Source: Burkholderiales bacterium
GTDB lineage: Bacteria > Pseudomonadota > Gammaproteobacteria > Burkholderiales > SG8-41
DNA length: 64,000 nucleotides
Direction of reading: 5' to 3'
Assembly (NCBI GenBank): GCA_020854035.1
Contig: JADZGE010000055.1
Span: forward strand, 1-64,000
Under the pieces are notes generated by a model, which saw only the letters and a list, made by a program, of their open reading frames with translations, searched no databases and was not told the DNA's origin. Position numbers and translations under genes: made by a program. Each line of letters begins with the position of its first letter. Positions within the stretch are counted from its first letter, which is position 1. Positions 50,577 through 60,424 of the stretch are shown here, piece by piece.

Positions 50577-51776
50577 TCAGTCTATGCGGATGAATTCCAT
50601 CGGGTAGCGCTGAAGCGGCCGCGCGCCGTTCTTCTCGATCACGACGAGCGCGCCGGCCTGTACGCCGCGCTTGCCGTCGGTGGTGATCACGTTCGGCTGG
50701 ACCACCATGAGCATCCCCTCCTGGAAGGTGATCGGCATTTGCGGCCGCTTGATCGCCGCCGAGGGAAGGTCGAGACGCGGGTCCTCGATATGGACGCCCC
50801 AGCCGTGCACGAGCGCGTCGTAGGTCGTGAAGCCGGCGCGCTCGATCGAGCTCGCGGCCGCGCGCACGTCATGGTCGGTGGCGCCCGGCTTCAGCGCCTC
50901 GACGACGCGATGGTACGACTCGGCGGCGGCGTCGAAGAGGCGCTGGTAGACGGGCGTCGGCGCGGCGCCGATGGCGAAGGGCCGGTGGATCTGGCCGGCG
51001 TAGAGGCCCTTGCCCGCGCTGATTTCGGTGAGGAGAACGTCACCGCGCTCCAGCCGGCGCTCCGACGGGTATTGCCACGGGAACACGATTTCCGGCTCGT
51101 CCATGGAGGTCGCGCCCATGTACTGAAGGCGCAGCGTCGCGCCCTCGCGCAGCACCGATGCGGCGTTGATGGCAAGGAGCTCGTACTCGGGCATGCCGAT
51201 GTGCGCGTTCCTCGCGAGCCCCTCGATGATGCGGTCCGTGAACTCGGCCCCCCGCGCGAACCACTCCAGCTCCTCGGCGCTCTTGATGAAGCGCGCCTTC
51301 GCCATGACATCCAGCGCATCGACGAATCGCGCCTGCGGCAGCGCCGCGACCATGGCTTCCTTGTGCTCGGAGGACATCGCGGTGCGCCCGACGTTGCGCA
51401 CGCCCGCGATGCCGATGCGCCCCGAGGCGTGCCCCAGGTCCGCGATCCGCTGCGCGAGCTGCGTGCCCGGGTTGCTGCCGTAGACGAACGCCTCGGCCTC
51501 CTTCGCGCGCCCGGCGCGCCGCGCGGTGTGGAGATAGAGCTGATTGCTCATCAGGAGCGCGGGGCCCGCGCTCGCCGTCATGATCACGTACGCGGGACCC
51601 GGGTCGATGTAGTTCGTGAGCCAGTAGATGTTCGCGTGGTTGGCGCCCCGGCTGGCGGAATCGCCGACGATGATGAGGGCATCGATCTCGCGCGCGGCCA
51701 TCTCCCGGCGCACGGCCGCCTCGCGGCGCTGGTACTCGGTCTCGGAAAAGCGTGGAAACGTCGCCGGCGTCGTCAT
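50577..51776 (-). CDS. M24-fold (creatinase/aminopeptidase P-like) protein lacking metal ligands
   Basis: A 399-residue pita-bread-fold protein. An N-terminal creatinase domain (about 15-165) with IDALIIVGDSASRGANHANI precedes the M24 core. The active-site positions are altered: GDVLLTEISAGKGLYAGQIH shows Glu and Gln where the two metal-binding Asp residues normally stand, and MVVQPNV has Gln for the Glu ligand. His of HGWGVHIEDPRLD is kept. Metal-free creatinase shows that this fold can cleave C-N bonds without metal, so a creatinase-like reaction is more likely than peptidase activity. It is co-transcribed with a Bug receptor. Confidence 0.85.
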   Translation of the reverse strand: MTTPATFPRFSETEYQRREAAVRREMAAREIDALIIVGDSASRGANHANIYWLTNYIDPGPAYVIMTASAGPALLMSNQLYLHTARRAGRAKEAEAFVYGSNPGTQLAQRIADLGHASGRIGIAGVRNVGRTAMSSEHKEAMVAALPQARFVDALDVMAKARFIKSAEELEWFARGAEFTDRIIEGLARNAHIGMPEYELLAINAASVLREGATLRLQYMGATSMDEPEIVFPWQYPSERRLERGDVLLTEISAGKGLYAGQIHRPFAIGAAPTPVYQRLFDAAAESYHRVVEALKPGATDHDVRAAASSIERAGFTTYDALVHGWGVHIEDPRLDLPSAAIKRPQMPITFQEGMLMVVQPNVITTDGKRGVQAGALVVIEKNGARPLQRYPMEFIRID

Positions 51777-52089
51777 GGTCGGGTGTCCTTTCGTTCGATT
51801 GCGTCGAGGCCGTCCGCGATGGTCGTGAAGCGCCCGGCGCTCTCCGGCCTGGCGGGTCCCGGGTGGAAAGCGACAATGATATCAGACCCGCCATGCGTTA
51901 TCCGGGCCGGGCGCGGCCGGCTCGAAAAGACCGGCTCGACCCGCATTTCGGACTCTCCGGCGGCACGAGCACCAGCGAGCATTGCAATCGCGATCCGGGC
52001 GAAGTACGCTCTGCGGCACCGCCGCGCATCGTCGCCGGGCTGCGTCGCGCGTCACTCCCCCGGCGCGCGCCATCGCGAAAGAGAAGGCC
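51777..52089. other. Divergent intergenic region
   Basis: This 313-bp gap separates the M24-type gene (minus) from the hydrolase gene (plus). It must carry both promoters. TGATATCAT on the minus strand near 51878-51886 looks like an extended -10 for the M24 operon, but the -35 is weak. No protein homology was seen in the six frames. Confidence 0.5.
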
Positions 52090-53247
52090 ATGTACTACGA
52101 AGGCAACTGGATCGACAGTTTTCCGAGGAACTACCAGTGGTCGAACGCGACCCTCATCACCAAGGGAATGGCGCCGACGGGTGCGGTGGCGCTCGGCGAG
52201 ATCGACGAGGTAGTGCAGCGACTGCACCGGCGCGCGGGCGAGCCGCACGCGTGGTGGGAGGAGTGGTGCGCGATGGCGGAACGCATGGAGAAGGCCGCCG
52301 ACGAAGCGGCCGCCGGGGGCCACCAGGCGAGCGCCGGCAACTACTATCTCCGCGCCGGCATGTACTACTACACCGGCGAGCGGATGGTGCCGCCGGGCGA
52401 GCGCAAGCTCGGGATCTATCGCAAGAGCCTGCGCTGCGCGCGGGCGGGGCTGCAGCGGCGCCACCCGAATCTCGAGATCGTCGACGTGCCCTACGAGAAT
52501 TCCTCGCTGGCGGCCTATTTCCTGAAGTCCCCGCGCGCGCAGGGTCCGGCGCCGGCGGTGGTGCTGTTCAACGGCCTGGACAATTGCAAGGAGATGAACG
52601 TTCTTTTCGCCGGCGTCGAGCTCTCGTTCCGGGGTTTCCACACGCTCGCGATCGACGGCCCGGGGCAGGGCGAGTCGCTGCGCCTGCGCAATCACCCGTC
52701 GCGCCACGACTACGAGGCCGCGGGGACGCCGGCCTACGAATACGTCGCGAGCCGCGCGGAGGTCGACGCGAGGCGCGTCGCGATCATGGCCTACAGCGCC
52801 GGCGGCTACTACGCGCCGCGGGTCGCCGCGTTCGAGAAGCGCTACGCCGCATGCGTCGCGTGGGGCCCGCATTTCGACTATCACGCGGTTTGGGAGAAGC
52901 GCTGGGCCGCGATGAAGAAGGACGAAAACAGCGTCGCCACTTCCCACTTCCAGCTGCCCTGGGTGCTCGGCGTGGAAGACATGGAAGCCGCGATGGAAAA
53001 GCTGAAGCGATTCACCCTGGCCGGGGTGGCCGGGAAGATCGAGTGCCCGCTGCTCATCACGTGGGGCGAGGAGGACAAGCTCACGCCGCGCGAGATCGGG
53101 GAGGAGCTATACGCCGCCGCGGGCTCCCGCGACAAGACGCTGAAGATCTTCTCGCGCGATACGGGCGGTTTCGAGCATTGCCAGGCGGACAACCGGCAGG
53201 TCGGGATCGACTACATCGCGGACTGGCTCTCCGATCGCCTGGTGTAG
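52090..53247 (+). CDS. Alpha/beta hydrolase, dihydropseudooxynicotine-hydrolase-like
   Basis: A 385-residue protein with the same plan as the product of 1297-2532: a helical N-terminal cap with HQASAGNYYLRAGMYYYTGE and then the hydrolase core. VVLFNGLDNCKEMN is the oxyanion region, AIDGPGQGESLRLR the hallmark, and MAYSAGGYYAPR the nucleophile elbow (Ser with Ala at -2). TWGEEDKLTPREI gives the acidic residue and GGFEHCQAD the His. It would cleave a C-C or ester bond of an unknown substrate. A Bug receptor starts 70 bp downstream, so the pairing seen at 171-2532 is repeated in reverse order. Confidence 0.88.
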   Translation: MYYEGNWIDSFPRNYQWSNATLITKGMAPTGAVALGEIDEVVQRLHRRAGEPHAWWEEWCAMAERMEKAADEAAAGGHQASAGNYYLRAGMYYYTGERMVPPGERKLGIYRKSLRCARAGLQRRHPNLEIVDVPYENSSLAAYFLKSPRAQGPAPAVVLFNGLDNCKEMNVLFAGVELSFRGFHTLAIDGPGQGESLRLRNHPSRHDYEAAGTPAYEYVASRAEVDARRVAIMAYSAGGYYAPRVAAFEKRYAACVAWGPHFDYHAVWEKRWAAMKKDENSVATSHFQLPWVLGVEDMEAAMEKLKRFTLAGVAGKIECPLLITWGEEDKLTPREIGEELYAAAGSRDKTLKIFSRDTGGFEHCQADNRQVGIDYIADWLSDRLV

Positions 53248-53317
53248 CGATCGGCGCCCTTCGCGTGCAGCCTGCCCGCCGGCGCGGAGCGCGGCGGGAG
53301 CGAGGAGGAGGAAAGCC

Positions 53318-54286
53318 ATGAAGAGGGCGACGATGATCGCGTTCGGCGCGACGCTGCTGCTCGGAGCGCCGGGCTTCGCGCAGGACTACCCGCAGCGCGC
53401 CATCCGGATGGTCATTCCCTACCCGCCCGGCGGCAACATCGATACCGTCGCGCGGCGCATCCTGAACGAATGGATTGGAACGTTCGGACAGCAGATCGTG
53501 ATCGACAACCGCGGCGGCGCGGGCGGCACGATCGGCACGAAGATCGTCGCGAAGGCGAGCGCGAACGGCTACACCATCCTCTACGGGAACATCGGACCGC
53601 TCGCCATCGGGCCGCACGTCTACCAGAACCTCGACTACGACGTCTTCAAGGATTTCGCGCCGGTCACGCTCGCGACGGTCTCGCCGTTCATGCTGTTCGT
53701 GTCCACGAAGATACCCGTGAACTCGGTGAAGGAACTCATCGCCTACGCGAAGGAGCGTCCCGGCAAGCTGAACTACGCCTCGAGCGGCGTGGCGAGCGGA
53801 CTGCATCTCACCTCGGAACTCTTCGCGCGCGTCGCGCAGATCGAGCTCGTGCATGTCCCGTACAAGGGAATCGGCGCGGCACTCCCCGCGATCGCGTCCG
53901 GGCAGATCCACCTCCTTACCTACCCGCCGTCCGGGGCGGCGCCGCACGTCAAGTCGGGATTGCTCAAGCCGCTCATGGTGGCCGGCGACAAGCGCAGCCC
54001 GCATTTCCCGGACGCGCCCACCGCGGCGGAGCTCGGCATGCCGCGCTTCGACAGCATTTCCTGGCACGCGATCCTCGCGCCGGCCGGCACGCCCCCGGCG
54101 GCGATCCGCAAGCTCCAGCAGACGTTCAAGGCGGCGATCGCGCCGCCCCAGCTGCAGAAGGCGATGGCGGAGATCGACGTGGAGCTCGTCGGCAGCACGC
54201 CCGCGGAGCTGGAGAAGTTCCTGCGCTCCGAGAACGAGAAATGGGGCGGGCTCATCCGCTCGGCCGGGATCAGGCTCGAGCAATAG
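53318..54286 (+). CDS. Bug/TctC-family periplasmic solute receptor
   Basis: A 322-residue receptor with AGGAGG ahead of ATG 53318. The signal peptide MKRATMIAFGATLLLGAPGF is followed by AQDYPQRAIRMVIPY. The first ligand loop is YPPGGNIDTVARR, DNRGGAGGTIGTK and SANGYTIL are typical, and the second loop is VPYKGIGAA. It lies between two hydrolase genes in a forward operon. The clean signal sequence and full motif set make this one of the most typical Bug proteins here. Confidence 0.94.
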   Translation: MKRATMIAFGATLLLGAPGFAQDYPQRAIRMVIPYPPGGNIDTVARRILNEWIGTFGQQIVIDNRGGAGGTIGTKIVAKASANGYTILYGNIGPLAIGPHVYQNLDYDVFKDFAPVTLATVSPFMLFVSTKIPVNSVKELIAYAKERPGKLNYASSGVASGLHLTSELFARVAQIELVHVPYKGIGAALPAIASGQIHLLTYPPSGAAPHVKSGLLKPLMVAGDKRSPHFPDAPTAAELGMPRFDSISWHAILAPAGTPPAAIRKLQQTFKAAIAPPQLQKAMAEIDVELVGSTPAELEKFLRSENEKWGGLIRSAGIRLEQ

Positions 54287-54335
54287 CGAGGGGGAAGCGC
54301 GTGGCGGTTCAAACGGGCGGAGGAGAGGCGGGGAA

Positions 54336-56246
54336 ATGGTGACGACAATCGAGATCCAGCGGCGCGAGCCGGTGCTAGGCGGCAGGTCCTTCGGCGAAGC
54401 CGGGCCCTACGAGAAGATCGCCGGAACGATGCGCTACGCGGTCGATCCGGAGCATCCGCTGCATCGCCGGATCACGGACATCGAGCGGGCGGGCCGCAAC
54501 GCGCGAGGGCAGGTGGAGTTTTCCGGCGACTTCTATCTCCTCAGACCCGCGGAGCCGGGCAGGGGGAACCGGCGGCTCTTCTGGGATGTGCCGAATCGGG
54601 GGCGAAAATCGATCCTTGGTCTGTTCAACAGCACGCCCCGCTCGCCGGATCCGTCGACCGAGCAGGATTTCGGCAACGGCTTTCTCATGCGCCGCGGCTA
54701 TACGCTCGGCTGGGCGGGCTGGCAGGCGGACCTGCCGCGCCAGGAGGGCGTCATGGCGCTGGAGGCGCCGCGCGCGAAGGGAGTCGTGGATTTCATGCGC
54801 GTGGAGTTTCGCCCGCACACGCGCATCGCGACGATGCCGCTCGGCGATCTCAGCCACTTCACCTGTCCGTCGCTGCCCCAGCCCACCGTCGATACGAACG
54901 ACCCGGCCGCGCGGCTCTCGGTGCGCGCCGATTCGAGCGCGCCCGAGACGGAGCTCCCGCGCCCGGCGTGGCGGTTCGTCGATCCCCTGCACATCGAGCT
55001 CGACGGCGGCTTCACGCCGGGCGCCATCTACAACGTCGTGTTTCGCTCGGCGGATCCGATCGTGATCGGCCTGGGATTTCTCGCGATCCGCGACGCCGCG
55101 GCGTTCCTGCGCTGGGCGCCGGCCGCGAGCGGCAATCCGTGCGCCGGGGAAATCGACCGCGTCTATCTCTACGGGCAATCGCAGAACGGGCGGTTCATCC
55201 GGCACATGCTCCATCTCGGGCTCGACGAGGACTGCGAGGGGCGCATGGTCTTCGACGGCGTCTGGACCCACATCGCCGGCGCGCGCCGCGGCGAATTCAA
55301 CATGCGCTTCGGCCAGCCCTCGCTCATGTCGAGCCACTCGCTCGCGATGCTGCCCCCTTTCAACGACGCGGAGCTTTACGCCCGGCTGCTTGGCCGCGGG
55401 CGCGTGCCCAAGCTCTTCACGACCAACTCGGCGTGGGAGTACTGGCGCGGCGATGCGTCGCTCGTGCATACGGACATCGCCGGCACGCGCGATGCCGAGC
55501 CGCCCGGGTTCGCCCGCACCTATTTCTTCGCCGGCACGCAGCACACCACCGGTCCCATCCCGCCGCTCGCCGCCGAGCCGAATACCGGTAACCGGGGCCA
55601 CCATCGCTTCAACATCGTCGACGACCGGCCCCTCATGCGCGCCGCGCTCGTGAATCTCGACCGCTGGGCGGGCGAAGGCATCGAGCCGCCCGCGAGCGCT
55701 TTCCCGCGGCTCGCCGACGGCACCGCCGTCGCGCACGAATCGCTCGCCGCGTTGTTCCGGGCGATTCCCGGCGCGCGCGCGCCGGCGCACATCGACCGGC
55801 CCGTGCGGCTCGACTTCGGTCCCGATGCGGAGCGCGGAATCGCGGTCTATCCGCCGAAGACCGGCGCGCCGTACCCGACCTACGTTTCCCGGGTCGACGC
55901 CGATGGCAACGAGGTCGCGGGCATCCGCGCCCCGGAGCTGCGCGCGCCGCTTGCGACCTTCATGGGCTGGAATCCCCGCCACGAAGCGCAGGGCGCGCCG
56001 GGCGACATCATGCTGATGATGGGCTCGACCCTGCCGTTCGCGCGCACGCGCGCGGAGCGCGAGCGCGAGGGCGACCCCCGCCCGTCGATCGAGGAACGCT
56101 ACCCGTCCCGGGAGGCCTACCTCGCGCACGTGCGAGAAGAAACGCTGGCGCTCGTCGCCGCCGGCCATGTTCTGCCGGAAGACCTGGCGGCGATCCTCGA
56201 GCGCGCGCGCGCGCGCTGGGAGTGGATTCACTCGCTGTCCGGGTAA
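54336..56246 (+). CDS. Alpha/beta-hydrolase-domain protein (Abhydrolase_10-like)
   Basis: A 636-residue protein of the large hydrolase family that opens with a beta-rich N-terminal domain (VTTIEIQRREPVLGGRSFGE, then PYEKIAGTMRY). WDVPNRGRKSIL and GYTLGWAGWQ are family features. The nucleophile is probably in VYLYGQSQNGRFIRHML (G-x-S-Q-x-G-R). GFARTYFFAGTQHTTG and a C-terminal PRHEAQGAPGDIMLMMGS complete it. ATG 54336 follows GGAGGAG. No signal peptide is present. It may hydrolyse a polar ester or amide brought in by the upstream receptor, 49 bp away. Confidence 0.85.
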   Translation: MVTTIEIQRREPVLGGRSFGEAGPYEKIAGTMRYAVDPEHPLHRRITDIERAGRNARGQVEFSGDFYLLRPAEPGRGNRRLFWDVPNRGRKSILGLFNSTPRSPDPSTEQDFGNGFLMRRGYTLGWAGWQADLPRQEGVMALEAPRAKGVVDFMRVEFRPHTRIATMPLGDLSHFTCPSLPQPTVDTNDPAARLSVRADSSAPETELPRPAWRFVDPLHIELDGGFTPGAIYNVVFRSADPIVIGLGFLAIRDAAAFLRWAPAASGNPCAGEIDRVYLYGQSQNGRFIRHMLHLGLDEDCEGRMVFDGVWTHIAGARRGEFNMRFGQPSLMSSHSLAMLPPFNDAELYARLLGRGRVPKLFTTNSAWEYWRGDASLVHTDIAGTRDAEPPGFARTYFFAGTQHTTGPIPPLAAEPNTGNRGHHRFNIVDDRPLMRAALVNLDRWAGEGIEPPASAFPRLADGTAVAHESLAALFRAIPGARAPAHIDRPVRLDFGPDAERGIAVYPPKTGAPYPTYVSRVDADGNEVAGIRAPELRAPLATFMGWNPRHEAQGAPGDIMLMMGSTLPFARTRAEREREGDPRPSIEERYPSREAYLAHVREETLALVAAGHVLPEDLAAILERARARWEWIHSLSG

Positions 56247-56442
56247 CCCGGACGTGCGCTCCGCGGGTCCCCCGGCCTCTTTGCACGCCACCGCGGGACG
56301 GGGCGCAACCTTGGCCGGGCGAGTCCCCGGCGAGCCCGTCCTCGCGCGCGAGCGCCCCGCGCATTGACCGGCCACATCGCCTCTGCCATAGTGCCCCGCA
56401 GCGCCGCCGGTCCGCCGACAACGGCTGCCGAGGAGGAGTGTC

Positions 56443-57438
56443 GTGATATCCATAGCGTGCCTGAAACCGGGCGCGCGTCCGCTTTGCAGCGGACTCGCCG
56501 GGCTTTTCATCGTCCTTGCCTGCGCGCCTCTCGCCGCGCAACCGTACCCGGCGCGCCCGCTGCGGATCGTGCTGCCCTACGGGCCCGGCGGCAACTCCGA
56601 CATCATCGCCCGGGTGGTCGCGCAGCACATGAGCCAGAGGCTCGGCCAGCAGGTGATCGTGGACAACCGCCCCGGCGCGGGTGGCATCATCGCGACCGAA
56701 ATCGCGCGCAAGGCCGAACCCGATGGCTACACGCTGCTCTGGCTCAACACCGGCCATGCGGTCAGCGCTTCGCTCTACAAGTCGCTCCCTTACGACCCGG
56801 TGCGCGATTTCGTGCCGGTCTCCACGATCGGTTTCTCCGGCCTCGCGCTGGTGGTCAATGCCTCGTCGCCCGTGCGCGGCGTCAAGGAACTCGTCTCGAC
56901 CGCGAAAGCGCGCCCCGACCGGTTCAACATCGGCGTGACCTTCGTCGGCAGCACCAACCACCTGGCGGCGGAGCTGTTCAAGTCCCTGGCCGGGCTCGAG
57001 GTGCAGGTCGTCCCCTTCAAGACGACGCCGGCGCTGATTGCCGGGGTGACGAGCGGGGAGTCGCAGGCGGTCGTCGAGTTCCTTCCGCCGGTGCTGCCGT
57101 TCGTGCGCAGCGGCGCGCTGCGCGCGCTCGGCGTGACCTCGGAGCGTCGCTCCGCGAATCTGCCCGATGTCCCGACGCTCGCCGAGGCCGGGCTCCCGGG
57201 TTTCGAGGCCTCCGCGTGGAACGGTCTCGCGGTCCCGGTGAAGACACCCGGGGAGGTGATCGCGAAACTCAACGGGGAAACGCGCGGGATTGTCGCGATG
57301 CCGGCGGTCAGGCAGCGGCTGCGGGACCTCGATGCCGATGCGCGCGCCAGCACCCCGGAAGAATTCCGCAGGATCCTGGTGGCCGACATCGAGAAGTGGC
57401 GGCGGGTCATCGACAGGGCGAAGATCGAGCGCCGCTGA
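56443..57438 (+). CDS. Bug/TctC-family periplasmic solute receptor
   Basis: A 331-residue receptor. GTG 56443 follows AGGAGGAG. The hydrophobic signal LFIVLACAPLAAQ ends before PYPARPLRIVLPY. The first ligand loop is YGPGGNSDIIARV, DNRPGAGGIIATE and EPDGYTLL are typical. The second loop VPFKTTPAL diverges from the usual VPYKG. An amidase gene begins 36 bp downstream, so an amide or nitrogen-containing ligand is a reasonable guess. Confidence 0.93.
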   Translation: MISIACLKPGARPLCSGLAGLFIVLACAPLAAQPYPARPLRIVLPYGPGGNSDIIARVVAQHMSQRLGQQVIVDNRPGAGGIIATEIARKAEPDGYTLLWLNTGHAVSASLYKSLPYDPVRDFVPVSTIGFSGLALVVNASSPVRGVKELVSTAKARPDRFNIGVTFVGSTNHLAAELFKSLAGLEVQVVPFKTTPALIAGVTSGESQAVVEFLPPVLPFVRSGALRALGVTSERRSANLPDVPTLAEAGLPGFEASAWNGLAVPVKTPGEVIAKLNGETRGIVAMPAVRQRLRDLDADARASTPEEFRRILVADIEKWRRVIDRAKIERR

Positions 57439-57474
57439 CCGGCGTCGTGGTGCCGGTTGCCCGGGGGAACCGAA

Positions 57475-58767
57475 GTGACGCATTTGAGCCGGCTCTCGGC
57501 GGTCGAGGCGGCGCGGAAGCTCGCGGCACGGGAAATCTCCGCCGAGCGCTACGTTAACGCGTGTCTCGAGCGCATCGACGAACGGGAACGGGACGTCCGC
57601 GCGTTTGCCTGGATCGATCGCGAGCGCGCGCTCGCTCGCGCGCGCGAGCTGGACGCGGGCCCGGTGCTCGGCGTCCTCCACGGGTTGACCCTCGGCGTGA
57701 AGGACGTGTTCGACACCTGGGACATGCCGACGCAGGGCGGCTCGAAAGCGTTCGAGGGCTACCGGCCGCAACACGACGCGGGGTGCATCGCCTACGCGCG
57801 AAAAGTGGGCGCGATCGTGCTCGGGAAGACGGTCACCGCCGAGCTCGCCACCTTTCCCGCGAACGAGACGCGCAACCCGCTCAATCTCGCGCACACGCCG
57901 GGCGGCTCGTCCTCCGGTTCGGCGGCCGCGGTCGCGGATTTCATGGTCCCCGCGGCGACCGGGTCGCAGCAGTTCGGTTCCCTCATCCGCCCCGCCGGGT
58001 ACTGCGGCGTCGTCGCCTACAAGCCGACCTACAACCTAATTCCGAAACGCGGCGTGTGGGCGAATTCGGATTCGTGCGACACCCTGGGGGTGATCGCGCG
58101 CACCGTGCCCGACGCGGCGCTCGTCGCGAGCGGCATGATCGAGTATCCCGGGCTGCGGGCATTCGTCGATCGCGCCAACGACGTGCCCGCGCCGAGGATC
58201 GGTCTGTGCCGTTCGTACGAATGGGACAGGTGCGACGAGCACATGAAGGCCGCGTTCGAAGGCGCGCGGGCGGCGCTCGCCGGGGCGGGCGCGAAAGTGG
58301 CCGAGGTCGTGCTCCCGGAGGGTTTTCGCGGCATGGCGGAAGCGCAGAAGCTGGTGTCGAATTTCGAGATGGGCCGCGGCTTCTCGGACGTCGTCATCCG
58401 TTTCGGCGACCGGCTGAGAAAGCCGCTCTACGAGCGCAGCGTCGCCGGCCTCGCGATCACCGGCGAGGCGTATCAGCGCGCGCAGGCGCTCGGCCGAAAG
58501 TGCCGGCAGCTCTTCGCCGATGCGCTCGGCGAGTGCGACGTGCTGCTCACGCCGGCGGCGACCGGCGAGGCGCCGAAGGGCATCGACAACACCGGGGACC
58601 CGATCATGAACGGCGTGTGGAGCTTTCTCCATGCGCCTTGCGTGGCGGTGAACGGCGGATTCGGCCCGAACGGCCTGCCGCTCGCCATGCAGGTCGTCGG
58701 CCGGCTCGACGATGATGCCCGGACGCTCGCCTGCGCGCACTGGGTGCACCGGCACCTCGGGCGCTGA
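57475..58767 (+). CDS. Amidase-signature-family hydrolase
   Basis: A 430-residue amidase. GTG 57475 follows GGGGGA and is preferred over TTG 57457. The Ser-cisSer-Lys triad is visible: Lys76 in LGVKDVFDT, the cis-Ser near 145 in TPGGSSSGSAAAV, and the nucleophile Ser169 in GSQQFGSLIRPAGY, with spacings (69 and 24) the same as in malonamidase. This hydrolyses an amide bond with water or transfers the acyl group. The usual GTDTGGSIR reads ATGSQQFGSLIR, so the substrate pocket is unusual. It is the second gene of a Bug-amidase pair. Confidence 0.93.
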   Translation: MTHLSRLSAVEAARKLAAREISAERYVNACLERIDERERDVRAFAWIDRERALARARELDAGPVLGVLHGLTLGVKDVFDTWDMPTQGGSKAFEGYRPQHDAGCIAYARKVGAIVLGKTVTAELATFPANETRNPLNLAHTPGGSSSGSAAAVADFMVPAATGSQQFGSLIRPAGYCGVVAYKPTYNLIPKRGVWANSDSCDTLGVIARTVPDAALVASGMIEYPGLRAFVDRANDVPAPRIGLCRSYEWDRCDEHMKAAFEGARAALAGAGAKVAEVVLPEGFRGMAEAQKLVSNFEMGRGFSDVVIRFGDRLRKPLYERSVAGLAITGEAYQRAQALGRKCRQLFADALGECDVLLTPAATGEAPKGIDNTGDPIMNGVWSFLHAPCVAVNGGFGPNGLPLAMQVVGRLDDDARTLACAHWVHRHLGR

Positions 58768-58936
58768 GCGGCGCGATCGGGGTTTGGCGCGCGCCGCGGC
58801 GGCGGGATGCGTGATTGCCCGTCCCGCCGCGCGGGGCGCGGGCGACTGTGGACTTCCGGTTCCGCCGCCCCGCGTTTGTGCTATCGTCCCAACAATAGGA
58901 TGATTGGCCACCCGGGCGCACCGAAGGACAGGAACC

Positions 58937-60340
58937 ATGGACGCTAGCGCCGCCGTCGAGCGGCAGAGCCTGCGCGGGTTTCTCGCGATGGTGGAACGCG
59001 ATTTCCCGGACGAACTCGTGCGCGTCCGCGCGCCCGTGCGCACGGGTCTGGACATCACCTCGCTCGTGTTCGAGCTGGAGCGCGGCGGCCGCAGCCCGGT
59101 CGTGCTCTACGAGAACGTCGAGGGCCATGCCATGCCGGTGGTCACCAACGTCGCGGGCAGCCGCCGGCTGCTCGCGGCCTGCCTGGGTGTCGGCGCGGCC
59201 GAGTTGCCCACCGCGTTTCGCGAGCGCTGCCAGAAGTACATCCCCTGCGAAGTGGTGGAGACGGCGCCGTGGCAGGAGGTGGTTCTCGAAGGCGATGCGC
59301 TCGACCTCACCAGGCTCCCGGTTCCGCTCCACTTTTCCGTCGATGCGGCGCCGTACATCACGGCCGGCCAGATCGCGGCCCGCGATCCGGTGACCGGCGT
59401 CGACACGACCGGCTTTCACCGGCTCATGGTGAAGGGCAGAAACCGGCTCGGCGTCTCCCTGCATTCGCGCCGCCGCATGCACGAATTCCATCGCCGCGCC
59501 GAAGCCCGCGGCCAGGATCTCCCGGCCGCCGTGACGCTCGGCATCCACCCGCTCCATTACATGGGCTCGATGGTGTACGCCTACCCGCCCCAGGTGAGAA
59601 AATTCGAGATCATCGGCGGGCTCTTCGGCGAGCCCTACCGCCTCGCGCGAACCGGTCTCCAGGACCTCGAGGTGCCCGCCAGCGCGGAAATCGTGATCGA
59701 AGGCAGGATCCTCGCGAACGTCCGGGAGCCCGAGGGCCCCTTCAGCGAGTTCACCGGGTACGCCTCCTACCGGAGCACCGAGAACGTCTTCGTCGCCGAT
59801 CGCGTGCGCATGCGCCGCGACGCGATGTATCACTCGATCGTCTCCGGCATGTCGCAGGACCATATCCTGGTCTCGTGCATCACGCGCGAGGGCGAGATCC
59901 TCAACACGCTGCGCCGCAACCTGCCCAACGTGATGAACGTTCATGTTCCCCACCGCACGTGCGGCGCGTTCCTCGCGATCGTGCAGCTCGCGAAGACCGC
60001 GCAGGGCGAACCCCAGCAGGCCATCATGGCGGCGCTCGGCACCGAGTTCTACACCAAGTACGTGATCGTGGTCGACGAGGACGTGGACATCTTCGACATG
60101 AGCGACGTGATGTGGGCGGTCGCAACCCGCGTTCGCGCCGAGAAGGACATCGTGTTCATTCCCGGCTGCAAGGGCGCGATCCTCGACCCCACGTCCGATC
60201 CCGAGACCTTCACCGTGACGAAGATGGGAGTCGACGCCACGCGGCCGGTCGGGAAGAACTTCGCCGAGCGGCTCGTCATTTCCGCGGAGCAGCGGGCCCG
60301 CGTTCGCGGCATACTGGAAGCGTCCGGCGTGAGGATTTAG
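58937..60340 (+). CDS. UbiD-family decarboxylase
   Basis: A 467-residue prenylated-FMN-dependent (de)carboxylase. The UbiD signatures are GFHRLMVKGRNRLGVSLHS, EPEGPFSEFTGYASYRST with the Glu-x4-Glu pair (Glu266 and Glu271), and a late KMGVDATRPVGK. ATG 58937 follows AGGACAGG. These enzymes carboxylate or decarboxylate aromatic or unsaturated acids and need the UbiX-made cofactor; no UbiX gene is in the window, so it must be elsewhere. Its nearest neighbours downstream are a TAXI receptor, a fused TRAP permease and a PLP enzyme, so an aromatic acid is a likely substrate. Confidence 0.92.
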   Translation: MDASAAVERQSLRGFLAMVERDFPDELVRVRAPVRTGLDITSLVFELERGGRSPVVLYENVEGHAMPVVTNVAGSRRLLAACLGVGAAELPTAFRERCQKYIPCEVVETAPWQEVVLEGDALDLTRLPVPLHFSVDAAPYITAGQIAARDPVTGVDTTGFHRLMVKGRNRLGVSLHSRRRMHEFHRRAEARGQDLPAAVTLGIHPLHYMGSMVYAYPPQVRKFEIIGGLFGEPYRLARTGLQDLEVPASAEIVIEGRILANVREPEGPFSEFTGYASYRSTENVFVADRVRMRRDAMYHSIVSGMSQDHILVSCITREGEILNTLRRNLPNVMNVHVPHRTCGAFLAIVQLAKTAQGEPQQAIMAALGTEFYTKYVIVVDEDVDIFDMSDVMWAVATRVRAEKDIVFIPGCKGAILDPTSDPETFTVTKMGVDATRPVGKNFAERLVISAEQRARVRGILEASGVRI

Positions 60341-60424
60341 CGCGCGCCCGCCGCAGGCGGATGCGCCGAACGACGCCGTTCCGGCGAAAACCGGCGCGGC
60401 GAAACTGTCCATGAGGAGGAATCC

